A stretch of DNA of 25,000 nt from Glandiceps talaboti (taxonomy: Eukaryota > Hemichordata > Enteropneusta > Spengelidae), in the NCBI RefSeq assembly GCF_964340395.1, contig NC_135557.1, positions 25,752,614-25,777,613 on the forward strand, written 5' to 3'. The notes beneath the pieces are model-generated. The model was not told where the DNA came from, searched no databases, and worked only from the letters and a program-made list of their open reading frames with translations. The position numbers were made by a program, and so were the translations under genes. This document shows positions 19,716-25,000 of the stretch, piece by piece. Position 1 is the stretch's first letter. Every line of letters starts with the position of its first letter.

Positions 19716-20990
19716 GGTACTATTACACGTAAACATTGGGATAAAGCTGCACTAGCTGAACTAAAGTATTATTTGGCGATCGTATAGCAAACAACATATA
19801 TCCACTAAAATTGTTAAGATACCAATAATTTGATGGTAGACGTGTTGAATAGAGGTCGATTTATCTATAATTAGTACGGTGACAGGTTGAAATTATGATT
19901 AGGGCCACTTGTAAGGTACGGACCCAAAAATAAATTTGAGTAGATTTATTTAGGATTGTTATGTGTACAGCTACATAAAATTATTTAGCCATAGGTGATG
20001 CAATACTGTAGATGGTGTACTATATCATGAGTAGGTCAATTATTTCCAACAAAACCATTTCAAAAACACTCAGTTGCAGCTAGTGTACCTGTAACTAATT
20101 TGCATATCATCATTGTCATGGTTACTTATTCACAGGAAAAAATAAATGATCGAATACGAAAACTCCATACTTTTTCTCTCTGCACGTTCCTTCTCCAGTT
20201 TCTTTTCTAGCGTCTCTGTTGAAGAGAAAAAAATTGAAATAAATTAAATATAATGACTACAAATGGAATGGATAAATATCAGTGAATTGTGACATTAACG
20301 ATAGGGCTATAGTATCAAATTTATAACGTATGATATTGATATTCATATCTATATAAATAAACTGTCTTCTGTCCAGATATTGTATTTTGTCAAAATTAAA
20401 TTTAAAATGTGAATTCGTAAGAGTGCAGTTGTTACATTATACAAGTTAAAAGGCAATGCTTTTGAGTGTGTTATTTTTTGTTCGGTTTACCTAATTGTAT
20501 CCTGACCCCAAGCATAGTTGACGTTTCATCATCAAATTGTGCCGACGTCTTTTTTAATCTTTTATCAAAGACATCTATCTCAGGTTCAAAGCTGCTGGTA
20601 TTGCCTTCTACATTTAATGTCTCAATTTGATTTCTCAACAATGATTTTCTCTTTCTGTCATCTTTGCTTCTCTGTAGTGACACAGCTTCTAGTTTTTTGG
20701 TAACAATAAGTAACTGTAAAGTAAAGTGTACGTACAAATTTGAAGATTACACTTAAATTCTAAGTCGTAGGGGTGAATAGACAAACTAACATAAGATTGT
20801 GTTCGTTTCGTTCCTATGTCAAACGCTTATTAAGACTATGATAAGGATTGGGTCAATGGAATACCTTTAGATTGATTTTATATTGTAGTTTAATATGAAT
20901 GATCGACTTTTATTTAGGGTGTAATCTCACTCGTTTGACGATATTCAAGTAGTGTGTTCAGCAGATTTGATTTTACAGTGTTGCTTTCAG

Positions 20991-21037
<47 letters not shown>

Positions 21038-23188
21038 ATATTCAATATAAGGTAGCATTGGCGCAGTTTTGTTGACTAATAATACCGTTAAGGAAATCGT
21101 TAACAATGAGATATCTGCAATTCTTTTGTTTCTTGATGACATTGCGACAAAACTAGCATCGAAAATAGAAATTGAATTTAGAGCCGATAACGGCGATGAT
21201 TAATTAGCTGCAATGAAATGTTTTAATGATCATTTACAATATACTATATATAGTGTTGATATATTTGGCAACAAATTAACTATAATGTATGATATTGATA
21301 TATATGGCAACAAATTGACTATATATTATATATGGTAGTGATATATATGGCAACAAATTATATATTCTATATGGTAGTGATATATATGGCAACAAATTAA
21401 TTATATATTATATATGGTGGTGATATATTTGGTAACATAGTAACTATATATTCTATATGGTGTTGATATATATATGGCAACAAATTAACTAACCTCGTTA
21501 ATCTCGTCCTCTGTAGTTTGTACTCTACGTCTGTTTTCAGCTTCCAAACGTTCCTGAAAAAGTGTGACGAAATAGTTACTAGAAAGTCAAAATCTTTCTC
21601 ATTACCTTGATGTCAGTAAAACCCTGCAATCCATTTAATGGATGTCATTGTGCTACTCATGGTGGAAGATCTTTATTTTTAGCGTCAACGGATGAAGTCC
21701 AAAGGAGGCTTTATAATGGATTTCGTGGCCAGTCATGTTTAAGACATACACTGTCTAATTTCATTCAACTTTAATTGGCACAAATGTGACACACATACAT
21801 TTTGGGTATATGCATATTATTTAGTTTCACAATCTGTTCAAATTGTTGATGCATGTGAGTACTTGATTATTTCATTTTCCTCACTTGATATGTAAAAAAA
21901 AATTTCGACCTCTGGCAAATAAATAATATAAATATAAATATAAAAAACGCCATTATTTGCAAATAGCTCACTACAATACACATACTCGATTTAAGTGTTA
22001 ATTTTACATGATATATATCCTGGTATCATTAAATGTGAATTTATTCCTCGTGTCTGTTGTCATAAGTACTAAATATTTACTAAAAATAGAGTAAAATTTT
22101 CGTTATGTTCACCCTAAAATACAAGTCTTTAGAATAAGACATTTACTTGGTTTTTTATGTCGCTGAGCAGCTTCATGCATTTGTCACGGTACGAATCGCC
22201 ACCTTCTGCAGGTTGGTGACGTAGTAACGAACTAATGTATTCGCCATGGTCTCTGTCAAACTGGTCCAAAATCTGGAAATGAAAAGCAATTTTTAGATAT
22301 GGTTAAATATAGTTTTATGAAATGTAATATACATGTCGTTGTACAATCAAATGTCCTTAACGATAAATACATACAATCTCAATTTTGGATCTGTTTTTGA
22401 AACGAAAATTAAATAATGACATACTATTAATTTAGTAAATCGTTATTGGGTATTACATTGGATAAAATGTATTAATACATTCAAAAGTATCAACAAGTAA
22501 TGAATAAATAAATAAAGAAAGAAAGAAAGAAAGAAAGAAAGAAATTTATCACTATGACAACGGAAAATTTTAATTTTACATTCATCACATCATAAAATGT
22601 AAAATTTTCATTCTTGTTGTCTGTGAAAGTTACATTTTAGTAAATAAAGTAGTTCTAGAACGACTATAAATACTTCTCGAGTTTTTGTAATTACAAAGAT
22701 TTAAACCAAAGATTATTCTATTGGTAAATCCCACCTGCTTGACGTCTGCTGTGAAGACGTGGGCAGCCATTGGACCCCTTGATTGTTTATTGTAGCTGTC
22801 TTGAAACTCCTGCACGATGTTTTCGACCAATTTAAAGGTAATTCCTCTATCTCTTCTCTGTAGTCGTTCACCTAGTGGTTGTAGTTTCTCTTTATTTAGC
22901 TTATCAACAAGTTGTTTACAAAATGATTTAGACTGCTGTGTATTCGTGTCGAGATATTGTTGTAGTAATCCACCAGTACATTTGGTTCCATCAGTACTGT
23001 ATTCTGCTATAGCACCCTACGCAATATGATAACATTTGCATATGTAAACAAACATAGAAAAAAAAATATTACACATGTTGACACAAAATACAAGTTTCCT
23101 CATATCATGTGAATATGAGGACCATATCATAGCATTTGTGAATAACTATATATTACTATATATATATAACTATATATAACTATATATA

Positions 23189-23254
<66 letters not shown>

Positions 23255-23298
23255 TGAAACTCCGAGTTACACCCAAGAAAGAGTTCCAGTACTACCAA

Positions 23299-23389
<91 letters not shown>

Positions 23390-25000
23390 TTAGAAAGGAC
23401 TATTTTCCAAACGTTCAGACTAGCTTTCGTCCTGTTAGCAGAGCATAATCAGGTCATAAATATCGATTAAATAAATATTTGACTCTGAAAGATATTAATA
23501 CGGCCTCACCTTCAATTTCGTAAGGTACATTGTAAACAAATTTACGTCATAGATGTCTTTGGCCTCCCTCTCTATAATATCCATGGCTTCATCATAGTAT
23601 TCCTTGTGTTTATCAAACAAGTGATGTTCGCTGCATGGTAGATTTATTTCCATGTAACTATCCATGGTTGTCTTGTAATGACGATAAGCTTTTTTCATAA
23701 TAATCTTCAAATTCGGTCTCAGAATATTATCCCATGTCATTTCTATGTTTGGTGCAGCTGTAGGTGATTCCATTGCATTGACGTACAGTTTGACCAATTG
23801 AACGAAATCTAACAAAGATTAAATAGTGATACTTATTTTCCATTACTTCACATTGGAATGGTTGAAAGTTAAAAGTTAAACATACAACTGGCGGCGCCTG
23901 AGACCCTATTTTGCATATGACTGACTGTTTGTTTGGAGGTGGAGAACTTGTGATGACTCACTGGCAAGTAATCACCAAAATATAAACATTCCCTATATCT
24001 GGGTTTTTCACATGCAAATGCCACATATTTGAATAATCCTGAATGACATACAATCTAAGCAGCTGTTTGCAGGGGAATTTGTCTCATTTCGAAAGGTTTT
24101 TTCATTCTATGAAACAAACAGACTGAGTTTCAACTAATTTGTGTATCAAGTTACCATCCTACGACATTCACAAACAATTTGTACATGATAGATACATGAC
24201 CTGTGTGTTTCTCGGCGCACAGAAAAAGTGCTGAAAACAAGACCCAGAAGCTAGTGCTCTGTACAGCAGTTTGAATTTCCCGCATTTGCATAGATAAGCC
24301 ATAATCCTCTTTATACAGAGCAGTTCTATCTTTAAGTAGAAAGGAACACATTCATGAATACATGTGGAATGTCTGTATACCTAAACAATAGGGTCAAATA
24401 TAAATAGTGTTTGGTGTGCAAATGACGGAAATATATCATCGTAAGATGTTTGTTGAAAACAACTAACAAAACAGAAAGATTACATGTTATGCACAGATAC
24501 TCTATAAATGCACATGATCAACTTTAGGTTTCTCTGAAATCGCAAATAATTGTAGGTGATGTAAAATCATGAAATGACTCCGCAGAACCTATGTTTTATG
24601 AAAATGTCTCTATTTCCTACAGTGGTGTCCCTCTTTACCACATTAGACTGAAGAATTAATATATTGTATGTTCTCCCTACAACCCACAATATTCCAAATA
24701 ACAAAATATTGAATCACGTACACTTGATTCCACAGAAAATATATGTATTCTTACGTTTTGCTGTGATATTTCCAACATGTGGCCATGCCTTCTTTGCTTT
24801 CATAAGAGCTGACACCTTTGCAATGAAGGTTTCCACTCCACTTAGGAACTCAGGCTCTACAAAGTCATCATTACTCAGCTTGTTGAAGTCTTCCAAGACA
24901 ACGGATTTTGTTGAAGGTATTGGTAAGTTGAAGGCATCAAACAAAGGAAAGAAGAGCAGTATACCATCTCTTATCTCATTCATCTGTTTCATTGCAGGTG
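19282..25000 (-). CDS. Guanylate-binding protein (GBP-like large GTPase), C-terminal part, 8 exons
   Basis: Exons in order of transcription: 25000-24755 (open at the window edge), 23808-23510, 23016-22735, 22272-22147, 21553-21494, 20713-20491, 20215-20171, 19328-19282. All junctions are GT...AG and all frames join, giving about 441 residues. The first exon (RDGILLFFP, then VLEDFNKL and FVEPEFL) matches the C-terminal side of the GBP large GTPase domain, where GBP1 has IRKFFP and LDPEF. The next starts [14 protein letters not shown], like the LVLTYVNAISSG of GBP1 at the start of the helical domain. The rest is charged and helical, ending in a coiled coil and CAAX box CSIQ. GBPs hydrolyse GTP, oligomerise, and in vertebrates act on pathogen membranes. 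The P-loop and other GTP motifs lie outside the window, so catalytic competence cannot be judged. An atlastin is unlikely because no transmembrane pair is seen. Confidence 0.88.
19329..20170. other. GBP last intron
   Basis: Holds two blocks of CA/TACA microsatellite (listed separately); otherwise nothing recognised. Confidence 0.6.
19437..19712. repeat. Duplicated (CA)n/(TACA)n microsatellite module
   Basis: Two blocks of CA and TACA repeats, 19437-19532 and 19575-19712. Each is followed by almost the same unique word, ATTACACGTAAACATT (near 19538 and 19722). The repeat and its flank appear to have been duplicated together. Open frames over it are repeat products. Confidence 0.93.
20171..20215 (-). 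CDS. GBP penultimate coding exon (coiled-coil)
   Basis: Acceptor CTTCAACAG, donor GTATGG. Encodes [14 protein letters not shown], a heptad-like charged helix, and ends one base into serine. Reading through the donor would give a short tail [13 protein letters not shown] and a stop at 20130. Confidence 0.8.
20491..20713 (-). CDS. GBP coiled-coil exon
   Basis: Acceptor TTTACAG, donor GTAAAC. Encodes [17 protein letters not shown], a basic run [17 protein letters not shown], a less structured [12 protein letters not shown], then [15 protein letters not shown]. Not conserved enough for me to match to a particular GBP subfamily; assigned by frame, phase and position. Confidence 0.8.
20990..21034. 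repeat. (TTG)n microsatellite, about 15 units
   Basis: Uninterrupted TTG repeats on the + strand, inside a GBP intron. Confidence 0.96.
21236..21490. repeat. AT-rich ~50-bp minisatellite, about six units, abutting a GBP splice donor
   Basis: Each unit has GATATAT(A/T)TGGCAACAAATTA followed by an AT-rich block ending TATATGGT(A/G)GT or a variant. The last unit, GGCAACAAATTAACTAAC, runs straight into the donor of the exon at 21494-21553: on the minus strand GAG|GTTAGTTAATTTG. Confidence 0.9.
21494..21553 (-). CDS. GBP short coiled-coil exon
   Basis: A 60-nt exon, phase 0 at both ends; acceptor TTTTTCAG, donor GTTAGT. Encodes [20 protein letters not shown], a charged helical segment. Assigned by splice signals, frame and position. 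Confidence 0.78.
21554..22146. other. GBP intron, nothing recognised
   Basis: AT-rich, no repeat or coding sequence of note. Confidence 0.55.
22147..22272 (-). CDS. GBP helical-domain exon
   Basis: Acceptor ATTTCCAG, donor GTAAAT, phase 0 at both ends. Encodes [20 protein letters not shown], then [19 protein letters not shown]; helical and charged, consistent with the GBP C-terminal helical region. Confidence 0.8.
22273..22734. other. GBP intron with GAAA run
   Basis: Contains (GAAA)n at about 22516-22544, preceded by AATA repeats. Nothing else recognised. Confidence 0.6.
22516..22544. repeat. (GAAA)n microsatellite, about 7 units
   Basis: Tandem GAAA on the + strand. Confidence 0.95.
22735..23016 (-). 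CDS. GBP helical-domain exon
   Basis: Acceptor TTGCGTAG (weak pyrimidine tract), donor GTGGGA, 94 codons. Encodes [48 protein letters not shown] and [19 protein letters not shown]. The pattern of a helix followed by CKQLVDKLN resembles the CxxLLxxL region of GBP helical domains. Confidence 0.84.
23191..23252. repeat. (AT)n microsatellite 1
   Basis: About 60 bp of pure AT after a less regular ATATAACT stretch from 23145. Confidence 0.96.
23253..23454 (-). mobile_element. Possible retroelement 3' fragment with (AT)n tract
   Basis: Read on the minus strand: GATTATGCTCTGCTAACAGG, ACGAAAGCTAGTCTGAACG, a CTCTCTCAT end, then (AT)n of about 80 bp, then GGTAGTACTGGAACTC and GAGTTTCACGC and a second AT tract. 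I recall similar arrangements at 3' ends of retroelements in marine invertebrates. That is memory of a pattern, not a database match, and no coding domain is present. Confidence 0.35.
23301..23382. repeat. (AT)n microsatellite 2
   Basis: About 80 bp of uninterrupted AT. Confidence 0.96.
23510..23808 (-). CDS. GBP exon: start of helical (middle) domain
   Basis: Acceptor TTTGTTAG, donor GTGAGG. Encodes [20 protein letters not shown], then [43 protein letters not shown] and KDIYDVNLF. This follows the GBP pattern closely (GBP1: LVLTYVNAISSG...ENAV...HYEQQM...LHRDSEREAIEVF), which anchors the family assignment. Confidence 0.92.
23809..24754. other. GBP intron, nothing recognised
   Basis: A 66-residue minus-strand open frame at 24151-24351 is not needed, because the flanking exons join in phase (C|AT). 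No repeats seen. Confidence 0.6.
24755..25000 (-). CDS. GBP exon: end of large GTPase domain (cut by window edge)
   Basis: Open to the right edge. Encodes [56 protein letters not shown] and [10 protein letters not shown], then donor GTAAGA one base into the next codon. In GBPs this is the stretch after the guanine-binding motifs (IRKFFP...CFVFDRPV...LDPEFVQQV). The ATG at 24992 is internal, not a start. Confidence 0.87.

Larger units (their letters stand above)
20714..21493. other. GBP intron with TTG run and AT-rich minisatellite
   Basis: Contains (TTG)n at about 20990-21034 and the 21236-21490 minisatellite. Nothing else recognised. Confidence 0.6.
23017..23509. other. GBP intron with AT tracts and a likely retroelement fragment
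   Basis: Holds two (AT)n tracts (23191-23252 and 23301-23382) separated by about 50 bp of unique sequence, followed by a fragment described separately. Confidence 0.6.

Noticed and set aside
20518-20703. Plus-strand 61-residue open frame
   Set aside because: It is the antisense shadow of the GBP coiled-coil exon at 20491-20713.
24151-24351. Additional GBP exon
   Set aside because: Exons 24755-25000 and 23510-23808 join exactly in phase (C|AT) with continuous GBP homology, so no exon is missing; this frame has no GBP-like sequence.

Overview
This is animal nuclear DNA. It is AT-rich, has short exons separated by GT...AG introns of a few hundred bases to about 2.8 kb, and carries many micro- and minisatellites, a tRNA-derived SINE and MITE-like elements. 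The repeat style suggests an invertebrate metazoan, probably marine. I cannot place it to phylum from the sequence alone.

Two genes converge tail to tail. On the + strand, 1740-18051 holds an apparently complete 19-exon gene for glutamine-dependent NAD+ synthetase (NADSYN1). I reconstructed every splice junction: all are GT...AG, all reading frames join, and the product is 720 residues. It has an N-terminal nitrilase-type glutaminase (E45, K114 and C175 present) and a C-terminal ATP-dependent NAD synthetase domain (PP-loop SGGIDSS, residues 357-363). On the - strand, from the right edge of the window down to 19282, lie eight exons encoding the C-terminal ~441 residues of a guanylate-binding protein (GBP/atlastin-like dynamin-superfamily GTPase). 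These cover the end of the large GTPase domain, the helical middle and effector region, and a coiled-coil tail ending in a CAAX prenylation box, CSIQ. Its nucleotide-binding motifs lie outside the window. The two stop codons are 1.23 kb apart. Nothing links the two genes functionally.

Region by region: 1-1739 is upstream sequence with no recognised gene. 1740-5724 has NADSYN1 exons 1-4, with a SINE and a TG/TATG microsatellite in intron 2. 5721-7160 is a 36-copy, 40-bp minisatellite that starts exactly at the exon 4 splice donor and copies that donor into every unit; this is the most unusual feature here. 7384-8896 has exons 5-7. 9013-9411 is a ~400-bp TTC/GAA tract in intron 7. 9575-15967 has exons 8-16, with two inverted copies of a ~250-bp MITE-like element (introns 8 and 15), a foldback element (intron 9) and a 53-bp minisatellite (intron 10). 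16809-18051 has exons 17-19. 18052-19281 is the intergenic/3' UTR region with small tandem repeats and hairpins. 19282-25000 is the GBP gene, whose introns hold CA/TACA, TTG, GAAA and AT microsatellites, a ~50-bp AT-rich minisatellite that also abuts a splice donor, and a probable retroelement 3' fragment.
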